Source: Pseudomonas sp. Z8(2022) (lineage in GTDB: Bacteria > Pseudomonadota > Gammaproteobacteria > Pseudomonadales > Pseudomonadaceae). From it: a DNA stretch of 64,000 bases. A program made the position numbers and the translations under genes. A model generated the notes under the pieces. The model was given only the letters and a program-made list of their open reading frames with translations. It was not told where the DNA came from and ran no database searches. This document shows positions 8,767 through 17,145 of this stretch, in pieces. Location of the stretch: the NCBI RefSeq assembly GCF_025837155.1, contig NZ_CP107549.1:1178001-1242000 (forward strand), in the 5' to 3' direction. Position 1 is the stretch's first letter. The number at the start of each line of letters is the position of its first letter.

Positions 8767-8797
8767 AAACGGGCCGACTGATGTCGGCCGTCTGTTT
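8767..8797. terminator. Probable terminator between convergent rmuC and mxtR
   Basis: GGCCGAC (8772-8778)-TGAT-GTCGGCC (8783-8789), with an upstream AAAC and a downstream GTCTGTTT. It is likely used by rmuC, and possibly in both directions. Confidence 0.5.
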
Positions 8798-8864
8798 GGG
8801 TAGTCGCGCAGTGGGCCGTGGCTGCCGTCCTGGGCGTCGGGCGGTGAAGGGCAGGCGCCTGTCC

Positions 8865-11800
8865 CTAACCGCGCAGGACCAGATGACGGCTGAGCAGGGC
8901 GCGTAGCGCAGCCGGCTTGACCGGCTTGGGCAGGTAGTCGAGGCCGGCAGCATGCACTTCGGCGACCAGCTCCGGACGCCCGTCGGCGCTGATCACCACG
9001 CCGGGCACGGGCTCGCCCAGACGGGTGCGTAACCAGGCCATCAGTTCGGTGCCGGTCTCGCCCTCGTCGAGGTGGTAGTCCACCAGCGCCAGCTGCGGAT
9101 GCACATCCTCGCTGAGCAGATGCTCGCACTCCAGGCGGTTGCGCGCTGTCCATACCTGGCAGCCCCAACGCGAGAGCAGGCTGTACATGCCGGTCAGGAT
9201 GCTGTCCTCGTTGTCGATGCAGATCACCTGAGTGCCTTGCAGCGGCTGGCCATCGACCGCCGATACGACCGGGCTTTGTGCCTTCGGCGCCGGTTTTCTC
9301 GCCAACGGAACACTGACGCTGAACACGCTGCCCTTGCCCGGCCAGGAGCGCACTTCCAGGCGATGGCCGAGCACGCGGCACAGCCCGTCCGCAATCGCCA
9401 GGCCCAGCCCCAGGCCCTTCTCGGCACGGGTCTGGTGGCTGTCCAGGCGTTTGAACTCCTCGAAGATCACCTTGCGCTTGTCCTCGGGAATACCCATGCC
9501 GCGGTCCCAGACTTCCAGGCGCAACTGTCCGCCTTCGCGGCGTACGCCCAGCACCACGCGGCCCTTGGCGTAGCGGAAGGCGTTGGTCAGGAAGTTCTGC
9601 AAGATCCGCCGCAGCAGCTTGATGTCGCTGTCGATCAATTGCCGGCTGCCGTGCACGCGCAGGTCGATGCCCTGTTCGGCAGCCAGCACGCCGAATTCGG
9701 CGGCGAGGGTATCGAGCAGGCTGGACAGGGCGAAGGGGTGGCGATCCGGGGTGATCCGCCCGTTCTCCAGGCGCGAGATATCCAGCAGGTCGGTAATCAG
9801 GTCTTCGGCCGAACGCAGCGAGCTGTCCAGATGCCTGACCAGTTCCTGGGCTTCGCTGGGCAGGGCGTCGTCCTGGTGGGCCAGTGCCGCGGAGAACAGG
9901 CGTGCGGCGTTGAGCGGTTGCATCAGGTCGTGGCTGACCGCAGCGAGGAAGCGCGTTTTCGACTGGTTGGCGGCCTCGGCGTGGGCCTTGGCTTCGGTCA
10001 GCGCCTGGTTCAGCTTGGACAACTCCTGGGTCCGTTCGGCGACTCGCTGCTCCAGACTCTCGTTGGCGTCCTTGAGGGCACGCTCGGCTTCGCGGAACTC
10101 GGTGATGTCGGTGAAGCTCATGACGAAGCCGCCGCCCGGCATGGGATTGCCGATCAGCTCGATCACCCGGCCATTGGGGAATACCCGCTCATAGGTGTGG
10201 GCAGTGCCCTGGCGCATCCAGTACAGGCGCTTGGCGACGTTCTCTTCGACATCGCCGCCACCGAGCATGCCGCGTTCGGCGTTGAAGCGGATGATTTCGG
10301 CAATCGGCCGGCCAACGTAGATCAGGCCTTCAGGGTAGTCGAACAATTCCAGGTAGCGGTGGTTCCAGGCCACCAGGCGCAGCTCGCGATCGACCACGCT
10401 GATGCCCTGGGTGATGTTCTCGATGGCGCCTTGCAGGAGGGCGCGGTTGAACTGCAGCACTTCGCTGGCTTCGCCGACGATGCGCACCACGTCCTCGACC
10501 TGCATTTCGCGCCCTTCGATGGCCGCCTTGACCACCGCACGGGTGGAGGAGGCGCCCAGCACACCGGCGAGCAGCCGCTCGGTGTGGGCGATCCAGTCAC
10601 TGTTGGCATGCTGGTTGGGATCGAAGTCGCGGCCCTTGCCCTGGCGCAGGGCAAAACGCAGGAAGCTCTTGCGCGCCCGCTCTTCACCGACGAAGCGACT
10701 CGACAGCATGATCAGGTCCTCGACCTGTACCGCCAGCAGGCTGCGACTGCTGGGTTTGGTGCCCAGGTCGTTGCCGATGAAGCGGCCGGCCTGCCAGTGC
10801 TCGGACACCCGAGTGCGCGAGAACCAGGACACCCAGGCGAACAGCAGGAAGTTGCCCGCCAGCGACAGCAGCACGCCGCGGGTCAGCGGGTCGACCTGCA
10901 CGCCGATGGGGGCGTAGAGCAGGGTGGTCAGGCCGGGGAAGCTTTCCAGCGACCAGCCCATGCCCCGTGCTACCAGCGGCAGCACCAGAGTGTAGAACCA
11001 CAATACCGAGCCGAGGATCAGTCCGGCGAACACGCCGCGGCGGTTGGCCTGTTTCCATACCAGCGCACCGAACATGGCTGGCGCCAGCTGGCCGATGGCG
11101 GCGAACGAGACCTGGCCGATGGTCGCCAGGCTGGCACCTTCGCCGAGCAGGCGATAGCAGACGTAGGCCAGCAGCAGAATCAGTACGATGCTGACCCGGC
11201 GGGCGGTGAGCATCCAGTGGCGAAATGCCTCGAACGGCCGCTCGGTACTCTGCCGGCGCAGCAGCCAGGGCAGTAGCATGTCGTTGGAAATCATGGTCGA
11301 CAGCGCCACCGAGGCGACGATCACCATGCCGGTGGCCGCCGAGGCGCCGCCGATGAAGGCTAGTACCGCAAGCCCCGGGTGTGCCTCGGCCAGCGGCAGG
11401 CTGATAACGAAGGAGTCCGGTGTCACGCCGGCCGGCAACATCATCTGGCCGGCCAGGGCGATGGGCACGACGAACAGTACGGCCAGCACCAGATAGGCCG
11501 GGAATACCCAGCGAGCCAGGCGCAGGTCCTTGGGCTCGATGTTTTCCACCACGGTGACGTGGAACTGCCGTGGCAGGCAGACAATGGCGATCATGGCCAT
11601 GCCGGTCTGTACCAGCATCGCCGGCCAGTTCACCGCTTCGTTCCAGAAGTCGTCCAGCTCGACGGTGTCGTGCGCCTGCTGCAGCAGGTCGTTGAAGCCG
11701 TTGTACAGGCCGAAGGTGACGAAGGCACCGACGGCGAGAAAGGCGAGCAGCTTGACCAGCGATTCGAAGGCAATCGCCAGCACCATGCCGCGGTGGTGCT

Positions 11801-12353
11801 CGGTGACATCGAGGTTGCGCGTGCCGAACAGAATGGTGAACAGCGCCAGCGCCAGCGATACGATCAGGGCGGTGTCCTGGGCACTGGTGCCGGTGTCCTG
11901 AGCCTGTGCGCCTATCAGTAGGTTGACCCCGAGCACGATGCCCTTGAGCTGCAGGGCGATGTAGGGCAGTACGCCGACCAGGCAGATCAGCGCGACGACG
12001 ACGGCCAGCGACTGCGACTTGCCGTAGCGCGCGGCGATGAAGTCGGCGATGGAGGTGATGTTTTCCTGTTTGCTGATCATCACCATCTTCTGCAGCACCC
12101 ATGGCATGGTCAGCAGCAGGATGATCGGACCGAGGTAGATCGGCAGGAACGACCACAGTTGTTCGGCAGCCTGGCCGACCGCGCCGAAGAAGGTCCAGCT
12201 GGTGCAATAAACGGCCAGAGACAGTGAATATACCCAGGCGCGGATCTTCGGCGGCATGGGCGCGCTGCGGCGGTCGCCATAGAAGGCGATGGCGAAAAGG
12301 ATGGCCATGTAGATCAGGGCGACCGCGGCGATCAACCCGGGGGACAGCGACAT
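8865..12353 (-). CDS. mxtR: Hybrid sensor kinase with Na+/solute symporter domain (MxtR/CrbS type)
   Basis: A 1162-residue protein. Order of parts: a 12-13 helix SLC5 solute:sodium symporter-like domain (about 1-490); a linker and PAS (about 590-720); a DHp domain with the phospho-acceptor His in AVSHDLMQPLNAARL (about 804); a HATPase with N box (ILQNFLTNAFRY) and G boxes (DRGMGIPE, GLGLGLA); and a C-terminal receiver (about 1043-1162) with Asp in LVDYHLDEG and Lys in PKPVKP. The start is the ATG at 12353, with GGAG. In Pseudomonas and Vibrio this kinase works with the response regulator ErdR/CrbR to control acs and acetate use. No regulator gene is adjacent. Confidence 0.9.
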   Translation of the reverse strand: MSLSPGLIAAVALIYMAILFAIAFYGDRRSAPMPPKIRAWVYSLSLAVYCTSWTFFGAVGQAAEQLWSFLPIYLGPIILLLTMPWVLQKMVMISKQENITSIADFIAARYGKSQSLAVVVALICLVGVLPYIALQLKGIVLGVNLLIGAQAQDTGTSAQDTALIVSLALALFTILFGTRNLDVTEHHRGMVLAIAFESLVKLLAFLAVGAFVTFGLYNGFNDLLQQAHDTVELDDFWNEAVNWPAMLVQTGMAMIAIVCLPRQFHVTVVENIEPKDLRLARWVFPAYLVLAVLFVVPIALAGQMMLPAGVTPDSFVISLPLAEAHPGLAVLAFIGGASAATGMVIVASVALSTMISNDMLLPWLLRRQSTERPFEAFRHWMLTARRVSIVLILLLAYVCYRLLGEGASLATIGQVSFAAIGQLAPAMFGALVWKQANRRGVFAGLILGSVLWFYTLVLPLVARGMGWSLESFPGLTTLLYAPIGVQVDPLTRGVLLSLAGNFLLFAWVSWFSRTRVSEHWQAGRFIGNDLGTKPSSRSLLAVQVEDLIMLSSRFVGEERARKSFLRFALRQGKGRDFDPNQHANSDWIAHTERLLAGVLGASSTRAVVKAAIEGREMQVEDVVRIVGEASEVLQFNRALLQGAIENITQGISVVDRELRLVAWNHRYLELFDYPEGLIYVGRPIAEIIRFNAERGMLGGGDVEENVAKRLYWMRQGTAHTYERVFPNGRVIELIGNPMPGGGFVMSFTDITEFREAERALKDANESLEQRVAERTQELSKLNQALTEAKAHAEAANQSKTRFLAAVSHDLMQPLNAARLFSAALAHQDDALPSEAQELVRHLDSSLRSAEDLITDLLDISRLENGRITPDRHPFALSSLLDTLAAEFGVLAAEQGIDLRVHGSRQLIDSDIKLLRRILQNFLTNAFRYAKGRVVLGVRREGGQLRLEVWDRGMGIPEDKRKVIFEEFKRLDSHQTRAEKGLGLGLAIADGLCRVLGHRLEVRSWPGKGSVFSVSVPLARKPAPKAQSPVVSAVDGQPLQGTQVICIDNEDSILTGMYSLLSRWGCQVWTARNRLECEHLLSEDVHPQLALVDYHLDEGETGTELMAWLRTRLGEPVPGVVISADGRPELVAEVHAAGLDYLPKPVKPAALRALLSRHLVLRG

Positions 12354-12567
12354 GCAGACTCCGAAACGCAGAGGAACTAGATGAGCCTGGCCGCCGGGGC
12401 GAGGCTGATATCGATCAGTGTTGCACAAAGCCGCGGACTGTCGGCTGCGACCAAGGTCGCAGGGATGACGACAGGCTTTGCGACAGGGCTGGATTGTGCC
12501 GCAACGTCGGGCCTGATAGCGTGGGCCGTTTGTGAGCATGCCAAGGAAGGATTCCGAGGAAGTACCT

Positions 12568-13137
12568 ATGTTCAAGCCGCAGCTGGTGACCTTGCAACGT
12601 GGCGCTTTGCGCCTGGAACCGCTTTCCGATGCGGATATTCCGGCACTGGTGGCATTGGCCGAGTCCAATCGCGAAGAGCTGTTGTACATGAGCGGCACCC
12701 AGCGTCTGGACTGGTATCGCAGTGCCCTGACCGATCTGCGCGAGCAACGCGCGTTGCCGTTCGTCATTCGTCTGGGCGACGAGCTGGTGGGCACCACGCG
12801 CTTCGCCGATTTCATGCATACCCTGCCGGCCTGTGAAATCGGCTGGACCTGGATCGACCGCAATCAGCATGGCAGCGGCCTGAATACCACCATCAAGTAC
12901 CTGATGCTCAAGCATGCCTTCGACAACTGGGGCATGGTCCGGGTGCAGTTGAAAACGGCGGCCAGCAACCTGCGCTCGCAACGCGCCATCGAAAAGCTGG
13001 GTGCCGTGCGTGAGGGGCGGTTGCGCAATCACCGCCGGCTGGCCGATGGCCGCCTCGACGATACCGTGCTGTACAGCATCACCGATCTGGAGTGGCCGGC
13101 GCTGCGAGAGGCGATGGAGGCGGGCTTCGTCGCCTGA
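12568..13137 (+). CDS. GNAT family N-acetyltransferase (RimJ/RimL type)
   Basis: A 189-residue acetyltransferase. It has the RimJ/RimL fold, with a start LRLEPLSDADIPAL, core strands VIRLGDELVGTTRF and CEIGWTWIDRNQHGSGLNT, and the acetyl-CoA loop and helix around LKTAASNLRSQRAIEKLGAVREGRLR. The ATG at 12568 follows GAGGAAG; an upstream GTG at 12532 lacks a site. It diverges from mxtR and is followed 5 nt later by an AraC-type gene, so the two are probably co-transcribed. PAO1 has the same neighbours by my recollection. The substrate is unknown. Confidence 0.88.
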   Translation: MFKPQLVTLQRGALRLEPLSDADIPALVALAESNREELLYMSGTQRLDWYRSALTDLREQRALPFVIRLGDELVGTTRFADFMHTLPACEIGWTWIDRNQHGSGLNTTIKYLMLKHAFDNWGMVRVQLKTAASNLRSQRAIEKLGAVREGRLRNHRRLADGRLDDTVLYSITDLEWPALREAMEAGFVA

Positions 13138-13142
13138 GCTGC

Positions 13143-14000
13143 ATGCAAGCCCGCGAGCAGACCCGCTTCTGGCAGGCATCCGCGTTGAGCGGAGTCGAGC
13201 TGTTGCAGGCTCGCTACCTCGAACAACGCTTCGCGCCTCATGTCCATGAGGGCTTCGTCTTCACCGTGATCGAGCACGGTGCGCAGCGTTTTCACCACCG
13301 TGGCAGCGACCACCTGGCGCCACAGGGCAGCATGGTGCTGATCAACCCGGACGAAGTGCACACCGGTTCCAAGGCGCACGAGGATGGCTGGCGTTATCGC
13401 GGCTTCTATCCGGGTAATGATCAGGTGCTGGGGGCGCTGCAGGAGCTGGGGCTGGCCAAGACGGGCATGCCGTCGTTTTCCTTCAGCGTGCTGCATGATC
13501 CGCAGTTGCACAGCGCCTTCCTGCAACTGCATCGCCTGCTCGACGGCGGCGCCGAAGCACTGCAGCAGCAACTGGCCTGGCGCGAGGCGATTCTGCTGCT
13601 GTTCCAGCGTCACGCCAGGCTTGCCGAGCCAGCTGCGCCCGGACGTGAGCCCTGGGCCGTAGCCTGTGCCAAGCAGATGCTCGCCGACCGCCTGATCGAG
13701 CCGCCGTCCCTCGAAGAGCTGGCGGCTGCGGTCAACCTTTCACCTTTCCACTTCGCCCGGGTGTTTCGCCGTGCGACCGGTCTGCCGCCGCACGCATGGC
13801 TCAAACAGCGTCGTCTGGAACAGGCGCGGGCGTTGCTCAAGACTGGCTGCACGGCGGTCACCGTGGCGACGCAGCTGGGTTTTGCCGACCAGAGCCACCT
13901 GTCACGACAGTTCAAGCAGGTCTATGGCGTCAGCCCTGGCGAATATCGTAGCGCCGTGGCACGGATTGTGGCTGAGGGCGCGCCTCTTGGCGAACGGTGA
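13143..14000 (+). CDS. AraC family transcriptional regulator
   Basis: A 285-residue regulator. The N-terminal cupin sensor domain (about 20-150) contains APHVHEGFVFTVIEHGAQRF and GSMVLINPDEVHTG. The C-terminal pair of helix-turn-helices (about 180-280) contains SLEELAAAVNLSPFHFARVF, then AVTVATQLGFADQSHLSRQF and GVSPGEYR. This resembles AraC members that control amino-acid exporters or efflux genes, but the target is not visible here. The ATG at 13143 comes 5 nt after the GNAT stop, without a strong ribosome binding site, which suggests translational coupling. Confidence 0.88.
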   Translation: MQAREQTRFWQASALSGVELLQARYLEQRFAPHVHEGFVFTVIEHGAQRFHHRGSDHLAPQGSMVLINPDEVHTGSKAHEDGWRYRGFYPGNDQVLGALQELGLAKTGMPSFSFSVLHDPQLHSAFLQLHRLLDGGAEALQQQLAWREAILLLFQRHARLAEPAAPGREPWAVACAKQMLADRLIEPPSLEELAAAVNLSPFHFARVFRRATGLPPHAWLKQRRLEQARALLKTGCTAVTVATQLGFADQSHLSRQFKQVYGVSPGEYRSAVARIVAEGAPLGER

Positions 14001-14012
14001 CAGTCAGCATAA

Positions 14013-14046
14013 AAAAGCCGGCGCTCCTTGCGGAGGCGCCGGCTTT
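14013..14046. terminator. Bidirectional terminator between araC-type gene and icmP
   Basis: AAAAGCCGGCG ... CGCCGGCTTTT, with an internal CTCC/GGAG extension and a TTGC loop. It lies between convergent genes. Confidence 0.88.
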
Positions 14047-14062
14047 TCAACCCGCTGTCCGA

Positions 14063-15400
14063 TCAGAATTCGTGATCGGCGGTGTCCGGGTTCAGGTCGC
14101 TGATGCCCAGCTTGCCTGCTGCCTGCTCGATGGCGCCGGTCTGCTTGACCAGGGCTGCGATGGCGTCACGAACCAGTTGCTGGCCTTCGGCGTTGTCCGC
14201 TGCGATCAGCTGGTCGAAGTGCACGTTGTTCTTCTCGGCGCTGTCGACCAGGGCCTGCAGTTTGGCTTCGGTTTCCTGGAGGTCAGCCTTGAGCGTGGCA
14301 TCGGCCTGGGCGTCGGCCTTGGCGACCAGCTCGGACAGGCTCGGGCCGGTCAGGGTGGTGCCGTCGGCTTTCTTGTATTCGCCCAGGTAAACGTTGCGAA
14401 TGCCTTTACCGTTGTAGAAGTGCGAGTTGTGGGTGTTGTCGCTGAAGCAATCGTGCTCGTCTTCGGTGGAGTTGGCTTCCAGCGCCACTTTCATGCGCTC
14501 GCCAGCCAGTTCGCCGAGGGACAGGCTGCCCATGCCGAACAGCATCTTGCGCAGGCCGTTCTCGGCGGAGTCGGCGACCAGCTCGCTGCGGTAGTTGCCT
14601 TCCACGCCGTCTTTCCACTGTTCGACCATTTCATCCAGATCGCTGACCAGCAGGTCGGTGGCGGCTTTCAGGTAAGTGCGACGACGCTCGTTGTGACCAC
14701 CGGTGGCGCCTTCGCCGACCAGATAGTCGGTGTAGGGGCGCTCGCCGGCGCCAGGGTTGGTGCCGTTCAGGTCCTGGCCCCAGAGGAGGAATTCGATGGC
14801 GTGGTAGCCAGTGGCGACGTTGGCTTCGGAACCGCCCAGTTCGTTCAGGCTGGCCAGCAGCTCGCCGGTGATCTCGCTGACATCGATCTTGTCTTCACCG
14901 ACCTGAATCTCGGTGTTGGCGATGATGTTGGCCTGCGCGCCCGGGTTGCCCAGCGCGTGCTGGTAATCGTCGGCGACATAGTCGATCAGGCCTTCGTCCA
15001 GCGGCCAGGCATTGAGCTGGCCTTCCCACTCGTCGACTACCGGGTTACCGAAGCGGAACACTTCGGTCTGCATGTACGGCACGCGCGCGGCCAGCCAGGC
15101 TTCACGGGCGGCTTTCAGGGTCGCTTCGCTCGGATCGGCGAGCAGCGCATCGACTGCAGCCTGCAGTGCCTTGCCGGTGCTCGCGGCGTCGCTGAACACG
15201 GCCAGGGCGAGATCGGCGTAATGATTGACCACGGCCTTCGCCGCTGCCTCGTCGACCTTAGCCGCGGTGGCTGGAGCCGCGCTCTCGGTGGCGGCGGCAG
15301 GCGCTGCAGCCTGGGTGGCAGGGGCTTTGTCTTCGCCGCAGCCAGCGAGAGAAATGGCGATGGCCAGCAGGCTGGCGGAGGCCAGGGGCATACGAATCAT
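14063..15400 (-). CDS. icmP: Imelysin family lipoprotein, IcmP-like (M75)
   Basis: A 445-residue lipoprotein. The signal peptide ends in the lipobox SLAGC (Cys about 21), an Ala/Pro-rich linker follows (about 25-50), and then comes the imelysin helical domain. The family motif GxHxxE is intact in GYHAIEFLLWGQD. Imelysins sit in the cell envelope. P. aeruginosa IcmP was described as an insulin-cleaving metalloproteinase, though many members are thought to act in iron uptake. The position next to lemA, bifA and sodB matches PAO1 by my recollection. A Fur-like palindrome lies 61 bp upstream (15461-15485), consistent with iron control. Confidence 0.9.
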   Translation of the reverse strand: MIRMPLASASLLAIAISLAGCGEDKAPATQAAAPAAATESAAPATAAKVDEAAAKAVVNHYADLALAVFSDAASTGKALQAAVDALLADPSEATLKAAREAWLAARVPYMQTEVFRFGNPVVDEWEGQLNAWPLDEGLIDYVADDYQHALGNPGAQANIIANTEIQVGEDKIDVSEITGELLASLNELGGSEANVATGYHAIEFLLWGQDLNGTNPGAGERPYTDYLVGEGATGGHNERRRTYLKAATDLLVSDLDEMVEQWKDGVEGNYRSELVADSAENGLRKMLFGMGSLSLGELAGERMKVALEANSTEDEHDCFSDNTHNSHFYNGKGIRNVYLGEYKKADGTTLTGPSLSELVAKADAQADATLKADLQETEAKLQALVDSAEKNNVHFDQLIAADNAEGQQLVRDAIAALVKQTGAIEQAAGKLGISDLNPDTADHEF

Positions 15401-15460
15401 GGCGGAGTCCTTTGCATGTACGAATGTGGACGGTACGCAGGGGTACCTGAAAAACCGCAA

Positions 15461-15485
15461 CATAATGCAAATGTTTCGCATTATG
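15461..15485. promoter_or_regulatory. Fur-like palindrome upstream of icmP
   Basis: CATAATGC (15461-15468) and GCATTATG (15478-15485) are perfect inverted repeats in a 25-bp 6-6-1-6-6 array; 10 of 12 positions are symmetrical. The outer hexamers differ by one base from the Fur hexamer GATAAT. Another metal regulator remains possible. Confidence 0.55.
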
Positions 15486-15589
15486 TGTAAAGGCCATTAT
15501 TCATCCTTGTGCAGGATATCGCTGCCCAAGGCCATCGCTGCCGCTAGAATGCCAGCACCTGATACGCAGTTCTGCATGGAGAAAACTGC

Positions 15590-16162
15590 ATGAGCCTGAC
15601 CGCCGTGATCGTTATCGTCGTCCTCGCCCTGCTCGGCGTCTACGCGGTGTCCCTCTACAACGGCCTGGTGCGCCTCAAGCATGGAGTGAGCAAGGCCTGG
15701 TCGAACATCGACGTGCTGCTCAAGCAGCGTCATGACGAATTGCCCAAGCTGGTGGAAACCTGCAAGCAATACATGCAGTACGAAGGCTCGACTCTGGAGC
15801 GGGTCATCGCCGCACGTAGCGCTGTGGCCAGCGCCCGCGAGCAGCATGACGTCGGTGCCCTGGGCAAGGCCGAGAGTGGTTTGCGCGCCGGCCTTGGCCA
15901 GTTGTTTGCGCTGGCCGAGAACTACCCCGAGCTGAAGGCCAACGACAGCTTCCAGCACCTGCAGCAGCGCATCAGCGGGCTGGAAAACGGCATCGCCGAC
16001 CGCCGCGAGCTGTACAACGAAGCGGTCAACCTCAATAACGTGCGTATCGAGCAGTTCCCGGATGTGATCATTGCGCGCATGTTCAACTTCCCGGCTGCCG
16101 AACTGCTGGTGTTCAGCGACGCGGAAATGGCCGATGTGGATATGAAGTCGCTGTTCAAATGA
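15590..16162 (+). CDS. lemA: LemA family membrane protein
   Basis: A 190-residue LemA protein. It has one N-terminal transmembrane helix (about 4-22) and a helical bundle with the hallmarks YNGLVRLKHGVSKAWSNIDV, LLKQRHDELPKLVE, YNEAVNLNN and the terminal IIARMFNFP. The ATG at 15590 follows GGAG. It is followed 10 nt later by a GIDE-domain gene, so the two form an operon. LemA proteins are widely paired with membrane proteins and peptidases of unclear function; no signalling role should be assumed from the historical name. Confidence 0.94.
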   Translation: MSLTAVIVIVVLALLGVYAVSLYNGLVRLKHGVSKAWSNIDVLLKQRHDELPKLVETCKQYMQYEGSTLERVIAARSAVASAREQHDVGALGKAESGLRAGLGQLFALAENYPELKANDSFQHLQQRISGLENGIADRRELYNEAVNLNNVRIEQFPDVIIARMFNFPAAELLVFSDAEMADVDMKSLFK

Positions 16163-16172
16163 GCTTCTGCCG

Positions 16173-17078
16173 ATGATGCAGGCGGACCCCTTCGGCTTCT
16201 TCTTCACCCTGACGATTACCCTCTGCGCCTGCCTTGGCGGTGCCTGGTGGTGCCTGCGGCGCTGGTCGCAGGCGCGTCATTTGCTCGACACGCCGACTTC
16301 GAAGATTCGTTCTGCGGCACAGGGCTACGTCGAACTCTACGGGGTGCTTGAAGCGTTGCCGGACATGCAGATTCGCGGGCCGCTGACCGGCAAGCCATGC
16401 CTGTGGTGGCGCTTTCGTATCGAGGAGTACCGCTCCAGCGGCAAGAAGCGCAGCTGGCGGGTGATCGAGAGTGGCGCCAGTGACGCCTGGCTGCGCCTGG
16501 TCGATGGTACCGGTGAGTGCCTGATCGACCCGCGGGGTGCCGAGATCAAGGCTGCAGTGCGCGAGGTGTGGGAGGGCAATCTGCGCCACCCGCTGGGCCC
16601 GGCCAAGACCGGCCTGTTCGGCTTTCTCACCAGTGGTCAGCGTTATCGCTACAGCGAAGAGCGCTTTCACGTTGGCCAGCCACTCTATGCCATTGGCGAC
16701 TTTCGTACCCTGGGCGCGGCGCAGCAGGGGTTCGACAGGCACGCTGCTCAGGGCGAGGTGATCCGTGAGTGGAAGGGGGACTACGCGGGGCTGCTGCGGC
16801 GCTTCGACAGCGACGGCAACGGTGAACTCGACGAACAGGAATGGAACCGCGTACGTCTGGCGGCGCAGCTGGAGGCCGAGGACCGGCACCGGCAGAAGGC
16901 CTACGAGCCTGCGCGGCACCAGATGGGCAAGCCTGGAGAGCGCCAGCCGTTCATCCTCTCCAACAGCGGAGAGGATGAACTGGCACGCAACTTCTACTGG
17001 CAGGCCGCTGGTGGCGCCGTGCTGTGTCTGGCCGGGGCATTGGCCACGGCCTGGTTGCTGGGTGTGCAGCACTGGTGA
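16173..17078 (+). CDS. GIDE-domain membrane protein with an EF-hand loop
   Basis: A 301-residue membrane protein with an N-terminal transmembrane helix (about 8-28) and a C-terminal one (about 277-296). Between them lies a GIDE/MULAN-type domain (about 45-205): ALPDMQIRGPLTGKPCLWWR, RSWRVIESG and LVDGTGECLIDPRGAEI. At about 211-222 a canonical calcium loop appears, DSDGNGELDEQE, with D, D, N, E, D and E at positions 1, 3, 5, 7, 9 and 12. GIDE is the non-RING membrane domain of mitochondrial MULAN; its bacterial role is unknown. Pairing with lemA suggests a joint envelope function, possibly calcium-responsive. The ATG at 16173 or 16176 is the start. Confidence 0.82.
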   Translation: MMQADPFGFFFTLTITLCACLGGAWWCLRRWSQARHLLDTPTSKIRSAAQGYVELYGVLEALPDMQIRGPLTGKPCLWWRFRIEEYRSSGKKRSWRVIESGASDAWLRLVDGTGECLIDPRGAEIKAAVREVWEGNLRHPLGPAKTGLFGFLTSGQRYRYSEERFHVGQPLYAIGDFRTLGAAQQGFDRHAAQGEVIREWKGDYAGLLRRFDSDGNGELDEQEWNRVRLAAQLEAEDRHRQKAYEPARHQMGKPGERQPFILSNSGEDELARNFYWQAAGGAVLCLAGALATAWLLGVQHW

Positions 17079-17100
17079 GGTGTTGGCCTTCGGCACACAC

Positions 17101-17138
17101 AAACAAAAACGCCGCGATTCGTCGCGGCGTTTTTGTTT
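17101..17138. terminator. Strong bidirectional terminator
   Basis: A perfect 17-bp stem, AAACAAAAACGCCGCGA / TCGCGGCGTTTTTGTTT, with a TTCG tetraloop. It lies between the GIDE gene and bifA, which converge. Confidence 0.95.
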
Positions 17139-17145
17139 GCGCAGG

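Noticed and set aside
9072..11276. A 734-codon open frame antisense to mxtR
   Set aside because: It is the reverse-strand shadow of a high-GC gene, is dominated by Gln/Ala/Gly/Val, and has no ribosome binding site or recognisable motif.
12354..12863. N-terminal extension of MxtR by about 170 codons
   Set aside because: It overlaps the GNAT gene on the other strand. The ATG at 12353 with GGAG gives the normal family start.
15461..15485. A Zur box at icmP
   Set aside because: The sequence lacks the TATAACA core usual for Zur sites; the hexamer layout fits Fur better.
13997..15490. A 497-codon open frame antisense to icmP
   Set aside because: The composition is shadow-like (Val/Gly/Gln-rich) and it lies opposite a clear lipoprotein gene.
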